From Cheilinus undulatus (taxonomy: Eukaryota; Chordata; Actinopteri; Labriformes; Labridae), in the NCBI RefSeq assembly GCF_018320785.1, contig NC_054867.1:22261855-22325854 (forward strand): a stretch of 64,000 bases of DNA, given 5' to 3'. The notes below the pieces were generated by a model. The model searched no databases. It had not been told where the DNA came from and saw only the letters and a program-made list of their open reading frames with translations. Below, in pieces: positions 37,491-50,628 of this stretch (positions within the stretch are counted from its first letter, which is position 1; each line of letters opens with the position of its first letter). A program made the translations under genes and the position numbers.

Positions 37491-39270
37491 GTCTCTGTGG
37501 GTACTGTTCACGCATTAAAGGGCCAGGAAGGGTGAGGAACCCCCCTTTAAATGAGCCCCACAGAGTATAGGAGGCATACATGCTGTATGTGTGGATTTTC
37601 TAACCAATGATTCAACCTAAAAAAAAAAAATCCCTTCTGCACCCAAATGGATCAGCTTTAGCTTTGTAACTTTGAGTATGTCATTGATGCTTAATTCAGG
37701 CAGCTTTAAACCTCCATTCAGCACCCTTCATCTTCATTTTTCTTCACATTGAATGTTTCCCCATTTGATATTCAAGATCTTCAGTAGAGAGCAAACACAC
37801 CATGCCAGTAACTCCACTCCTGATACGGCACTGAATGATAATGCAATTTAGCTCATTGTTTCAATAGTCATTACAGTAATTTCCATCATCTATTGGGCTG
37901 AGTGGGCAGGCGACAAGGTCTAACATTATTATGAATTAAAGCAGGGATCATTCATTTATCTTATAGTTATTCCATTAACAGTTGTTGTGGAGAGTGCTAA
38001 ACCAGGCTGAACCCATTGACATACATTTTTATTTGACCTCATTCAATACAGAGCTTCTGCCACACTTGATGGCCTTTGAGATTCATTACAAGCTGTGTGG
38101 GGGGAAATGATAGGATTGTCGCGATGCAGGAATTTTAAACCGACAATATTTAACAATATCAATACCTGTTTCAGTGCCACAGCAACACTATTAGACCTCC
38201 GAAACTCAAATAAGTGAGATTTTGTTTTTGTTTTCAGTCATAAACGCACACAAATCCTGCAAAATGAACAAAAACATCCACTCTTTTCAAGCGCTGAAAT
38301 GTTGCCAGTGCATTTATTCAATCAAAACAGTGAGGAGTTCACTGACAATTATGGATTCATTCTTTTCCCACACACCTTTATCTGATGCATTGAATGTCTT
38401 TTTTAAAGCATGTTCTGTGCAAATGAATGAGATAAAGAAAAAGGATTGTATTATTTTAAAACATGGAATCAAACCATTGATTCATTAAAAATTTTGACAA
38501 CCTTTCATGAAAATATGGTGCCAAGTTTATCCAAATATGTAGCACTGTGTTGTCTTCCTTTCTCTCTTGCTCTCGCACACAAAAGCTACGAATATTTGCT
38601 GAAAAAGACCCCTCCCCTGAAAAAAAGTGTTTGAATTTCAAATCAACATTAATAGTTCATTAGCCTGAAATAAGGTCTCCTGTGTGTCGATCTGTCCTCC
38701 CATCAGGGGATTGTGTGTTTGTTTATGCTGTGCGGTGCAGCGCGCACTCGCCGGCAGCAGACATCAAACAGCTGGCTGTGTACAGTGCATCTCTGTAGCT
38801 CCATATCCCAGCATGCCCCAGTGTGCAGTGATAGAGCTCCAGTCTGCTGTGGGACCAGTGAGGGCCAAATGAGTAACTAGTCCAATTAAGAGCTCTTAAA
38901 TAAATTACAATGTAAGCTGGTAAACACACAGCAACAACAACAGTACTGTCTAATTCCTCTATTTATACAGTGAGCTGCAGGCTGGGATGCCACAGGAACC
39001 AAACCACCTAGATCTCTGGAAGCTAAACACAATCAATACATTATTCAATTTATGATTAGGTATGGCTGTTATCGACTGATTGATTACAGTCTTTACATGT
39101 CGGACTGTTGCTGCGTGTGCTGTCGGTGCTTGAGGCCATAATGTCAACATATCTGATGTGTTTACTGAATAATGCAGTCTAGTCCACCCATTTGATCATG
39201 AGTCTAATCAATATGTTGGCTAGGTGAAACTATGTTGACACAGGCCTTTGCTTGACTTGTCTAGTTTTAG
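37491..39270. other. Intergenic DNA, part possibly conserved non-coding
   Basis: No gene is supported. The stretch about 37800-38110 is complex, low in simple repeats and rich in homeodomain-like words (ATTA, TAATT). It has the look of vertebrate conserved non-coding DNA rather than transposon. Open frames at 38222-38634 lack codon or family evidence. Confidence 0.3.
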
Positions 39271-41046
39271 ATAGGGATGTAACAATACCTTGTTATAAAT
39301 TAAAAATCAGCATAGATATGGATAATTTAAATATGCTGATATAGTCTCTTTTTTGACCAGCAGAAGGCGCTATCTCTTTTCTGTCAAGAAAAGCTTTAAG
39401 AATGGTCTCTTTCCCTTCTTTTAATAAAGAAATATTTTCCTTTTTTTCCATAGTGGATTTTTTTATTAGCCATATTTTCCAAAATATACAAGTGAGACTT
39501 ACCACGAGCAACCTGAATGTAAAACAACGGGATGTGCTCCTGTACAAGACAAAAGTTTGTAAGATATTAACCTCTGGTTAAGGAAAACAGATTATTCACA
39601 ATCTCTGCCAAGAATACTACAGTACCCAAAATCCTAGAGTGTGACAGCAGCATCACTGATTGGGGGGTCCTGGTAACCATGGAAATGTCTACCCTGCCCA
39701 GGGTTGTGTAAATCCTCCTTCTCACCAAGTGGTCCCCTCAGATGGGCTTACTTGCTACAGCTACGCCTTACTTTAGCCTAGATTTTTAGGCCAAACATGC
39801 TTAAATGTGACATATTGGTTATATTTGTATACATATTTATTTGTTCTCAGAGGTCCCCAAAACATGCCTGTAAAGTTTTTTTCTGAAAAACAAAAAACAA
39901 AAACACTCTAGTGTTGGATTTTTGCATGTCTAAAAACCCCTGTTCAGAACGAGCTGTTTCTGTGTCTGTGGCTTTAAATGAGCTGTCTGACTCCGCCCCC
40001 TTACTAACCCCCTCTCAGGAAATGGATGTGACTCTCCTGATCCTCCTTTCAGCCAAGGTTATTACAATTAACTAAAACTAAATAACTAAAACTAAAATTC
40101 AAAAATTATGTAAGTTAACTGAAACTAAATCAAAACTAAGCTTTACAGAAAATACATAAACTAACTAAAACTGTATAGTGTGCTTACTAAACTAAAATAG
40201 AATAAAAATAGAGACAAAATATCCTTAGTTTTAGTCTTTGACACAACCATGCTGACTGGCACCTACAACAGAGTCTAAGGAGAGTAAAATTGCCTGAATT
40301 GATTGGTTAAGACTTCATACAGTGACAGTTTTATGTCTGGACTTGTATTCAAACATCTTTAAATAAAAAAATGAAAAGTTTTAAAAAAGTATGACAATCC
40401 CTCAGCTGCGACATCCATCTGTAAAAAACTAAAACTAACACTAACGCTAATAGAAACGAAACTGAAACAAACATTTTTGCAAAATAAAAACTAAACTAAC
40501 AAACCAGCAGTAAAAACTAATTAAAACTAAACTGAAATGAAAAAGAAAGCAAAAATGAAATAAATATAAATACTACTGAAAAATACAAAACTATTATAAC
40601 CTTGCTCTCAGTTGGCAGCTGAGAACAGGATCAGGAGAGGAGGGCAGAACTTTCTTCCAAGTGGGGGTAGAGTTAACTCCCCACATGACATCATGAGGGG
40701 AAAATCTGAGAACAGCTTGTTTCAGCACACATTTTTGTGGTACTTGGGGGGATTGTGGACTGGCCAGAGGCCCATATTTTTTGCTAGAAAAGTCTAAAAC
40801 ACGTGGTTTGCATAATATGACCCCTTTAAAAGTTCTGCACAGTTCCAGATGTTTGCACTTCTTTTTTTTCTACAAAGTTTTTAGTATTAACTTATGATGT
40901 ACTTATTCTGCTGCTTTACTTGTTTGATAAATGACTACTGTAACTCTGCAGTTTCACAGTTTCGTATCAATAAAGTCCACCCATCTATCTATCAAACATC
41001 AGTATTGGTATCAGCCATAATTTTCACAATCTGTACATCTCTAGAT
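39271..41046. mobile_element. Nested, decayed DNA-transposon cluster
   Basis: The outer left end (ATAGGGATGTAACAATACC, about 39271) and right end (CTGTACATCTCTAGA, about 41032-41046) are loosely inverted, like the teleost repeats that open TAGGGATGCACCGATA. Inside, about 39840-40830 matches another common teleost repeat (GACTCCGCCCCC, TTTGCATAATATGACCCC). That second repeat is itself split by the element at 40054-40604. Boundaries are approximate. Confidence 0.4.
40054..40604. mobile_element. 551-bp CAAGGTTAT-ended MITE rich in AACTAAAACTA
   Basis: The left end reads CAAGGTTATTACAATTAAC and the right end TATTATAACCTTG, an inverted pair of about 11 bp. The interior is almost entirely AACTAAAACTAA-type sequence. 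Flanking octamers CTTTCAGC (40046-40053) and CTCTCAGT (40605-40612) match at 6 of 8 positions, weakly suggesting an 8-bp target duplication of the hAT kind. No ORF. Confidence 0.6.
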
Positions 41047-44000
41047 TTCTATCATTTGCTGAATTTTTGTACAACCTGCTCTTTCATATCTGGAAGATTT
41101 CTGTTGGAATTGCCGACTCAATATGTTTAAAACTGGGCAGAGGAAAAGGAGCAGTTTGTCAGGGTTAGAGGGCAAAAGTGTGACGCTGCTGATTTGTAAA
41201 CACACGGACCAAGACCAATATATCGCTTCCTTAGCAGGCTAAGCATGTGCTTGAAGTGATCCTCCAGATTTGTTTCTGACACTGTTTTCAGTGAATTATG
41301 TGACAGATTGTGTGATCAATATGCTTTCCATTTGGTGAATTAAAACACAACAGTGATATACCAAAGTATTTTCTGCACTAGGCTTATAACAGCCCTGAAA
41401 ACAAGACGAGAGTCATTGTACAATCTACACCCACACCTAGAGCTAGCAAGGTTTTTTTAAACTGCAAATAATTGTCTGGCTTTTAATGCTCTTTCTCTCT
41501 CATGTTATCTCTTCTTTTTGTTTTATCTCTTGTTCCTTCTGTTTTTTTCCCCTCTCCTCTCCACCCCTTCTTTGAATCGAACCCGCCGTCTTAGCTGGCT
41601 GCCGTGCGTGGTCGATACCTTGTTACCACGGAGAAATCAATTATCTCGACCAAGCAGCAGGGGAAAGAGGCAATAATGAAAGAATGCTCCTCCTTCCCAG
41701 ACGATAGCTGTAGTCATTAAATATGAATTTATCATTGGCTGAGGAGATTTATGAAGCGAGATGTGAGCCTTGAGTTCACGCTCTCTTTACAGCTTGAGTC
41801 TAAAGTCTGGTTACAGGTGAAAATTAAGTGGATAACAGGATGGCAGGCTGATGATGTTATGTGTCCCTTAGCTTAAACAGTGACTTGATTATTCCAGTCA
41901 CTTTCATGTGGAGGAAACTGAAACTTGATTTTAACCTGCCTGGAAATATGAATAGAGGTTGCAAACAAATGACAAGGCTGTCTCCCTTCAAAGGAAAAGA
42001 AATGCAAATACGGCCTATCAGCAGCAGAGTTGGTGTCCTGAGTAGGGGTGTAACAATAATAATCAGTATTAGTATGGAGCATTAGATTAGTCTGAAAGAA
42101 ATACATATTAAATAATCTTTGCTTATCCACCTGAGTAAACACTTACCTCTTTGACATCAGAATTTTTAGAAAAGAAGTAAACATGGCGACACAAGAAAGG
42201 ATTTCGAGGTGTTATGTCTTTTTTTTAAAGGGGGGGTGAGGTCAGGAGACAATGGACAAAACGCTCCGATATAACGACCTGTTATTACAAGAGACTAATA
42301 ACAGCATGTAGCACACTACAAAGATTAAAACACCAAAACATATTACATATTGCATGTTGGGTAGCAGATTTAAAACCTTGCTTGTGCTGGCCCTATCCTA
42401 ACCCTTACCCTAAAGCTTGAGAACCAGACTTCAGTGGCATCTGGTCTGTAGTACATGTTCGAGTCCTCCAAGGTTTCAGAGGGTATAAATATTAGTAATG
42501 GGACACACTGCCTGTAAACAACTCTTCAAAAGTAAACTTTCACTTAACGCATTTTCATCACATGCTTGCTTTCATTCATTTTAGTTATTTTTTGCATAAT
42601 TTTTTCAGTACAGTTTCAGTAAAGCCTGCATTTGCTTGCATTTAGCAGGGGGCTGGATCATCACACTATTCATGGCAAGTTTGCAGGGAACTCTGGGTAA
42701 GTCCCATGGGAAAGCCTGCTCCTCTGTGGAATCACAAAGTGCATAATTTGTTGTTGAGAAGTCCACACTAGAGCCGCCATGCAATCACAGTGAAACAAAA
42801 TTTAGAAATTTGTCACACGTGTAAAAGCTAAAACTATGTGACTGAATTTTGGGTGTTATAACCTGTATGTCATTTACCTTAAGTCCTGGATGACTAAAAG
42901 AAGCAAGCTGTGGCTGTCTCTCTCAAAGCAGCTAACGTTAGTCCTGCTGTCTGCTAGCAGTGCTATGGTAAAGTCCAGTGAAGTGTCCAGTAGTAGACTA
43001 TTGTTCAGCCAAATTTGTCATAATAAAAGTCTCTACTTCTCATTATCATAGGATACTTTTTATTTTGAAGAGCAGTATGTAAGTAAAATTGTAAGTAAAT
43101 GGAGTTTATCATGCAGTAGCTTCATAACTCAGACTGTCAATTTAAATGCAAGTGAAATATAACCTAAGATATAAAGAAGCCTGTGTTTCAATGCAGGATG
43201 AGAAAGTGAAACTAACACTTTTTAGCTCATGAATGTGATTGTAGTTCTAGTGGCTAAAACACTGAGCAGAAGAGCAGTACGATATTTTTGGGCTTGGTTT
43301 AAGAGCATTCAGCATCCAAGAGCAAATATAACTAGACTATTTGTATGATACTGACACTTCATTTTGTAAAGTTAGGGATATTTTTTCATGACTGAAATTT
43401 GGCCTGCTGGCTCATAGCACAGTGGCCTGTCACACAACACACTTAACATACATATTCTTTATTGCTTTACGGACACTATAATAATTTCATATTGGGACAG
43501 CACCTACACCCTCAGTGGGAATGCATAATGAAGTCTTTAAGTTCTCAAGTGTGGAGTCTGGGATTGAGCCAGGGATTACTTTGAAGATCTGGGCTAATTA
43601 AAATGCTATGGCAAGCTTTAATGACACAGCTTTTCAAAGATGTGATAGAAAACTTATACAAGATGCCACAAACTTAAAAAAAAAACTCAATCAGTGTTGT
43701 TCAAATACTTTCAGTGCTTTAATGGCAGTAACACAGGCCTTACTCTGGAGAGATTTCCCCCTGTTTATGTTATTAACTTTTATATTTGAATAATCTTACT
43801 GATGTTAATAGGAAATTCTTTCATTCAAATTTAAAAAATTATAAAAATATAACAAACCTGATACCATGATCTTGTTGGTCTAGAGTGATGGCTACATAAA
43901 TTCCACCACATTCATGGACAGCACCCTTTCTCTTCAGTGTGATGTCGTAGCGCCACTCAATGGGTTGACGGTATGGCGATGATGGCGATGGCTGACAGGT

Positions 44001-44868
44001 TGGTGGGCATGCCAACCCTACCTGACCTGTAAAGGTCTGTAATGAGCCATTCTGAAGACTTGTCTGACAGCTGCTGCAGAAGTGGAAGAAAGCCCCACAT
44101 AACTAGCATCAGCACAACCTGGGAAAAAGGGAAAAAATGCAAACGAAAAGGGAGGAGACAGAAAAATGTGTAATTCGGGCTTGCTCTTAAGGCAGCAATA
44201 AATCCCGTTTTAATGGGGCACCACAAGCAGTAGCAAGCACTCAGCAGTCTGTTGTGTTTGATGCCAAATTGTGCAGAATAAACAGATTTGCTGTGCAGCT
44301 GGTCCAAACACTCTTTCTCTCAATCTCTCCTGGTATTTTTCTTTCTTTCTTTCTTTCTTTTTTTTGAGTTGCTCTGTTCCCCCTTCACACACAATCTCCT
44401 CCCTCTCCCCCCTGGACATGCCAGACATGAATTAGACAAATCATCACTAAAAGATGGCAAGATGGCTTTGATTTATCTTCTTTCACTTAGCTGAGTACTT
44501 GTCTCCTGCTGTTACAAATATAACACACACAATCAAGACAGAGCCGGCAGCATGTCACTAATGAGAGATGACACGCAACATCTGGGTTATTTTCTCTAAA
44601 GCAGAGGGTTTTAGATCGGCACGTTTGTCCTGGACATCACTGCGCACATATCTAAAGTCTCAGTATTCAGAAACACCACTAGCCTTTCTTCATGTAAGAA
44701 AACTCCAAATAGGATGCTGCTGGCTGTCAACAACCCAAAACTTGTAGCTTTAAAAGTACTACAAATTGTGAAAATGAAAAAGAATTTTGTCTTTTTTTGA
44801 GGACAAGAAAGTTCAAAACATTTATGGAAACTGGTGAAAGTTCTTCAAGTTAAAAAGTAAAGTATGTA
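41047..44868. other. Intergenic DNA with candidate conserved element and a TTTC microsatellite
   Basis: No gene is supported. About 41575-41830 is non-repetitive and complex (GGTCGATACCTTGTTACC, ATTAAATATGAATTTATCAT) and is a candidate conserved regulatory element. Near 42045 GGGGTGTAACAATAATAATC resembles the start of the repeat seen at 39271. A (TTTC)n run lies at about 44337-44361. The rest shows nothing recognisable. Confidence 0.35.
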
Positions 44869-45411
44869 CAGTGCCTAACAAATTTATAAAACCACCCTAA
44901 CCCTAACCAAAGTAAGGTTTATGCCACAGCTGCCCTAAATTAACAGCATTGGTAATTACCAAAATAATTTTTTATGTTTCTGCAATGGTTAATACATCAA
45001 TATGTAGAAGCTCTTTAACCCAAATGATATTTTTAATGCTAAAATATAATAATTATTGTAATCCATCAATTTTCAAATTTACTGATTTACAAAAAAACTG
45101 AAAAAATAGTAAAGCACATTTATATTTCTTGATTAATGTGTCAAATTATAGTTATTTACTTGCATTCCTGAACAGAAAAATGAGTTTTAGTGGTTGACTG
45201 TTATGCTTGATTGATTTCTGACTTCTCAGCGAAGCCCAGTGAGCCGGCTCAAATTTGGGTAAATTCAGTTTGAAATTCCTCATTCCTGTTCAAAATGGTA
45301 AAACATGGAGAGCTCACTGAAAATGAAAGAGTCCGCATTAAAGCACTTCATGATGCTGGATGGTCTTTGAGACAAATATGACAGGTGGTCTAATAATTTT
45401 GTTAAGCACTG
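44869..45411 (+). mobile_element. 543-bp internal-deletion derivative of the Tc1 family at 51591
   Basis: It begins CAGTGCCTAACAAATTTAT and ends ATTTTGTTAAGCACTG, flanked by TA on both sides. Its first roughly 500 bp track the left part of the 51591-53232 element, including the first transposase codons (MVKHGELTENERVRIKALHD, from 45298). The sequence then jumps from GAGACAAATA straight to TGACAGGTGGTCTAATAA, the last 33 bp of the element. About 1.1 kb is lost at that junction. A (CCCTAA)2-like insertion lies in the left end (44887-44899). Confidence 0.85.
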
Positions 45412-46094
45412 TATATTAATGTAGTATTATATACAATATTTTGAAAACAAGTTAAAAAGTGCTCTACAATTTAGAACAAGCCGAAATAATAGAAACAAAT
45501 ACAGAGCATAAAAAACAATAGAATACATAAATTAATCAAGCAAATAGACAGGTCAATAAGACCAAAACAACTGAGCATTATATGATAAACCTGATAAAGA
45601 TTCATGCAACAAAGCGTACACCGAGTTAGTATGTATTGTGACCAGTCAGGTTTCAGGAAGGTCAGACTCATAAGGAGTAAGCCAATCACCTACATGGAGT
45701 AAGGCCGGACCATCTAAGGCTTTAATAACAAGCAATATTTTGTTAAAATCAACTCTAAAACTCAAAGGTGGCCAGTGGAGGACAGCAAGGTCAGGAGTAA
45801 TGTGGCCACTTCTCTTCTTCTCTTTATAATTCATTCTTCTAATGCAGTAAAAAAGTAAAACTTTAAAATAGTTGAGTCTGGAAAATAGAAAAGCCTGGAA
45901 TACACTTTCAAAGCCACAAAGAGAAAGAAAGCTCCACCAGTGATTTTAATTCATCCTCAGAGAAGCATGAACATGCATACTATGGACCTTAGTTCCAAAA
46001 AAGATGGGATTCTGTGTAAAATGAGAATAAAACATAATGTAGTGATTTAAATATTATTTTGAACCGTTACAGTGGAATAAAGCTCAAATCTTCG
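45412..46094. other. Intergenic DNA, nothing recognised
   Basis: AT-rich sequence. A minus-strand frame at 45646-45834 resembles a fragment of old repeat, but I cannot assign it. No RNA gene or splice-linked exon is seen. Confidence 0.3.
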
Positions 46095-46490
46095 TGACGT
46101 AAGCAAGCAGCGAGAAAAGGTTGGTGCAATAATGGCAGAAGACGTTAGCATGGATGCTGCTAAAGTGCAAGTTTTATCAGAGCTTGACGACATTTCTCCA
46201 TTAAAAGAAGAACAAAGAACAGCATTGAGTTGTTTTCTTTTCAAAGACAACAAAACTCATGTACTGACATGTCCATAGTCGCCATGGTTCACGTTATGCA
46301 GTTCTTGATAGAGTTCACTCCTCGGTAGTGGCGCACACCTACAGTGTCTCGTGCTTTGTTGCTCTGATTAGCCTGTAAAGATGTGACAGACAGATTATTC
46401 ATCCAGTCACCCTCTGAGGTTTTTTTCTAAGGCTCTGCCCTTTCCCAAACATCCATCCAGATGGATGTGTGAAACAAATCCAAGAGGCGT
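46095..46490 (+). mobile_element. ORF-bearing short inverted-repeat element, copy A (5' truncated)
   Basis: Copy A aligns to copies at 59042-59514 and 63540-64000 from GTAAGCAAGCAGCGAGAA onward. It keeps a 48-codon ORF (46132-46278): MAEDVSMDAAKVQVLSELDD then ISPLKEEQRTALSCFLFKDN, ending near VLTCP. The LKEEQRTAL..FL stretch resembles the start of RecQ-like helicase genes that recur in fish genomes. This likeness is from memory and covers only about 25 residues. The left terminal segment is absent, and the right end reaches CCAGATGGATGTGTGAAAC. Confidence 0.65.
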
Positions 46491-47771
46491 CTCAGGATAG
46501 TCCAGACCTGTTTCCCATTGCAAATGTACATTGAATTATGATGCACAAAACACAACTACAGAAACCCTGCATTTTTGAGCTATTAAAGATGTGTCTACAG
46601 TCCCCAGATTCTTACAGGAGGAAAAGGTGATGCAATACTACTGTACCTACTTTTTTTTAATGTGTTGCAGGTTTAAAATTCAGAATGTATGTATATTTCA
46701 TTAAAAAAAGTTTTAACATGATTTTGAGTATAAAATTGGTGTCCTTGCACTGCTTTTATTGAATACAGGTTTAAAAGGTTTTGTAAATCACAGAATTTTG
46801 TTTTTATTCACATTTTACACAGCATCGAACTTTTTTGAATTGGTATTTATAAATTTCACAAAAATCTGTTTTAGTATTGATGAGAATTTTGTTTTAAAAT
46901 GAAAGGACCTCTTTTGCTGACGGCAGAGCTGGGAGATCATTGGGATACATCATTATGGGAACCATCAATATTAAACAGAATTCTACTGAACATCCTTTGG
47001 ACATTGATCTGGAGCACAGGATAAAAAATAGCAAAAAAGTGGCACGGTAGGCTTTTCATCTGATTGCTCTAAAGACATTTCACTGAAAACCAGAATTGTT
47101 ATACTGCTGCCAGGAGGGTAAAGGTCAAAAGATCACCTAGGCAGAGGAGTGCATCCTCTGGGCACCATGAACATTAGTAGAAAAGAAGTTTGAGATATTT
47201 CAAGCTGGATCAAAGTTGTGATCCAAACAACATTCACCAGAGCCCTGCCTCCAGCACAGCTCAAAATAAACTCTCCAATAATAAATATCTTGAGTGATAG
47301 TTTTCCTGCCAGCAGAGTGACACTGTGGCCTGCTCTTAAGCTCTGTAGGCACCCATGGGTGCATTGACATCCACACGCATGCACACCAGTGACTGGTAGC
47401 GCTCTTTCATGATTTATGTATTGTCTTTGAATCAAAGCTCCACATGTGCATGCACACACACACACCTGTGCACCTGTAAGCATGCAGCTGGCTGTTTGTG
47501 TGTGCCCTCCCGCATGAGTGCACCGGACTCTGCGGGATTGAATGTGGGTGCACGGATGCATGCGGTGAAATAGTGTGAGGGGCTGTGTGCATGAATGGTT
47601 GAGTGTCCTCTGGTGAATGTGTGCAGGTATTTGTGTGGGCTTCTGCCTCAGACTTTGGAATTGTTTTCTCTGCATGGATGGACTCAGCTATAAATACTGT
47701 TTATAGAGCATATATGATATACTCATCTCTCCTGAGCCACACACACTAAATCTCACTCATTATTTAGTGTA
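46491..47771. other. Intergenic DNA with a CA/TG-rich region
   Basis: About 47430-47640 is a degenerate CA/TG-rich stretch (GTGCATGCACACACACACACC and related words) that opens a long minus-strand frame. That frame's composition (Cys/His/Thr repeats) is a by-product of the dinucleotide bias. Nothing else is recognised. Confidence 0.4.
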
Positions 47772-49280
47772 CAGTGCCTATAAAAACTCTTCACCCGCAT
47801 TGATTTTCTGCCTTTTAATTGATTTTATAAATCAATCATGGTAGATATAACTTGCCTTTCAATCAAAAGATTACAAAAGCTCTTTGATGTCAAAGTGAAA
47901 ACAGATTTCTACAAAATAATGTCAACTAAATAAAAATATGTAAGGTACAATAAGTGACTGCATAAATATCCACCCACTTTAAAGTGACAGCGGTCTGGCT
48001 AATTGGTGCTAGTAATCTCACAATTAGTGAAATGAGGATCACCCGAGTGCAGTGAATGTGTCTCAACAGATTGTAGAATAAAAACAACTGTGTCTAGAAT
48101 GTCCAGTCACATCAGTTTTCCTGGCCTACCATTACACCATGATGACAAAAGAACACATTTCAAGCAATTGAGAGAAAGGTTATTGAAAAGTGTAAGTCAG
48201 GGGATGGATACAAAATCATTCCATCTAGCATCAAGAAATAGAAGGAATATGGCCCATGTGTTAATCTGCCTAGATCAGGCCATCCTCACAAACTAAGTGA
48301 CCATACAAGAAGGAGAGGTCACCAAGACACCAAGACACCTATGGCTACTCTGAAGGAATTACAAGCACAGCAGCTGAGATGGGAGAGGCTCTGCATACAA
48401 CAACTGTTGCCCTGTTTTTTCACCTGTCAAAGCTTTATGAAAGAGAGGTAAAGAGTAAGCCACTGTGGAATAAAACTCTATTCAAATGTCAACCAAAAGT
48501 TTACCAAAAGACATGTGGGAGATTCCACGGTCAAGTGGAAGAAAGCTCTTTGGTCTGATGAGACAAAAATGGATAGACAAGACGCACCAAACATCACCAC
48601 AAACACACCATCCCCACTGTAAAGCATGGTGGTGGCAGCATCATGCTGTGGGGATGCTTCTTTGCTGCCGGTCCTGGAATGCTTGTAAAGGTAGAAGGCG
48701 AAATAAATGCAGCAAGATATAGGAAAATCCTGGAGGAAAACCTTAGTCAGTCTGCAAGAGAACTACAGCTTGGGAGAATATTTATTTTCCAGCAAGGCAA
48801 TGATACAAAGCATACAGCAAAAGCTACACAGAAATGGTTTGAAGACAAGGTGAATGTTCTGGAGGGGCTGAGAAAAAGACTTCAATCCAGTAGAGAATTT
48901 GTGGCTGGACTTGAAGAGGGCTGTTCACGCCTGACCCCTGTGCAACCAGACAGAGCTTGGGCAGTTTGGCAGAGAAGCATGAAGTAAAACCACAGTGTCC
49001 GGATGTGCAAGCCTGACTGAGACCTATCCACACAGACTCAGTGTGTTGTGATTGCAGCCAAAGGTGCATCTACTAAATACTGACTTGCAGGGGGTGAATA
49101 TTTATGCTGTCAATCATTTTACATTACATAGTTTTATCTAATTGAAATTAGTTTGTAGAAATCTTTTTCACTTTTGCATTGAAGAGATCTTTAAAAAAAC
49201 AGATTATATTGACCATGAGTTATTATAAAACCAATAAAAAGGCAAAACATCCAAGAGGGTGAATACCTTTTATAGCACTG
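47772..49280 (+). mobile_element. Complete but dead Tc1/mariner element with about 200-bp inverted ends
   Basis: The left end (CAGTGCCTATAAAAACTC) and right end (reverse complement CAGTGCTATAAAAGGTATTC) sit between TA dinucleotides, and inverted similarity runs about 190-200 bp. The transposase is broken into frames: an N-terminal trace at 48090-48296 and the catalytic part around 48600-48900 (HHAVGM.. and WGCFFAAGPGMLVKVEGEIN). The second catalytic motif reads FQQGNDTKHT where Tc1 has QQDNDPKHT, so a key Asp is replaced by Gly. Not functional. Confidence 0.85.
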
Positions 49281-50526
49281 TATTTAATGAGATTTGCTAA
49301 TGGAAATACATTACACAACTAGTATAACCAGCATATTAAACTACAGATGAACAGATTTAAGATTAGGTAAGTATTTCGAATAACCTGCTGTTGAAAGAGA
49401 GTCCCTTCTCTGATGAGTTTTCCACAGCAACGAGGCATCAGGATCCTTTCAACTAAACTACACCTGCTGCATCAAGACAAAACATCCTCCTGTCACTGTG
49501 CTTTGAATATTAAGACAATTTCCAGAATCTAATCAGTTTTTAACACCTTCAAATTGCAATAAGAGCCTGAAGAATCTCTAACAACTGGAACGTGTCTATT
49601 AAAAACTTCCTGCATTTTTTTCTGTCAGCCACTAGAATGCACTGTTGCACCCTGTAATCAACTTCATGAAGCAGCTCTCCTCCTGCCGAACACACCCATT
49701 AATTTCATCCATCTCCACAACTCTATCATGTCCGCTTCCCCTGTGGTTGTTAGAATATGGGAGTGGTACAGTGTTGTCAGTATCTGGATCATTTGCACCA
49801 CTGGAGCTATTATTTGAACTGATAATGTTTAGCTTTAACTGTGGCTGCCTGCTCAGGTGACAGGTATTAACATCTTCCTCCCCTGGTTTTCACCTCCGGG
49901 GAAAAACGTTAAATTGGGTGGATCAGAGTTCATGCATAAATGTAAGCTCAACAGCCACCGGTGTATGAAGGAACCTTTATCACACGTTATTCACATGCTT
50001 CATCTACACTCTATCACTGACAGCTGGTTGCATATGTATTCAGTCTCCTTTTTTTCACTTCATGACAAAATATTACCATTAGATCATTTTGCTAGACATT
50101 TTTATGCAGAGATTTTAAATGGTCTGTGAAGCACTGTAGTTTAAACCATAAGCAGTTATAGTCTGAGCCAACAATGGCTGTGAAACCCCGGCCACAGTTT
50201 TCATCAGTTGTTTACTCTAACAGCACTGTTGTTATTTTCTTCCTCTTTCTTTCCTGATACATGTGTTCATATTAAAAAAAGCTGACATATATTATACAGA
50301 GCTTTTATTCTTCTGGATAGTGTTCCAGGTTTTCCGACATGACAAGGGAACTAGCTGACTTTGCAAAGCAGATGGATTGGCCAGATTCCATTTCGACCAT
50401 CGGGCAGATCCATCTTGAAAAGCTCCAATCTGAAATAATTGTGCCAGTTTTGATATGGGACTGGACCAAACAGCATCATTTGAGGAGAATGAGGCGGCTA
50501 CAGGCAGGATTTAGATGTATTAGAAG
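49281..50526. other. Intergenic DNA, nothing recognised
   Basis: AT-rich sequence with short open frames (49645-50129, 50339-50533) lacking splice context or family features. No repeat ends could be placed. Confidence 0.3.
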
Positions 50527-50628
50527 CAGGTAGTAATGGCTGCTGCTGGTGTAGCAATTAGCTCAGATGTAGTATAGCAGCAATGAAAGCTTTTCACGGT
50601 GGAGTTTGTGCTCTGGCTGGGTCAGCAT

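Noticed and set aside
41560-41600. Possible tRNA on the minus strand (GGTTCGATTC, a B-box match)
   Set aside because: The flanking bases do not form a T-stem (GCGGG against CAAAG), and no acceptor stem or anticodon arm can be drawn.
43957-44428. Minus-strand frames including a lysine/glutamate-rich stretch
   Set aside because: The charged run is the translation of a TTTC microsatellite. There is no supporting gene structure.
47133-47675. 180-codon minus-strand open frame rich in Cys, His and Thr
   Set aside because: It overlies a CA/TG-rich stretch whose dinucleotide bias removes stops. There is no domain, no splice context and no sensible protein composition.
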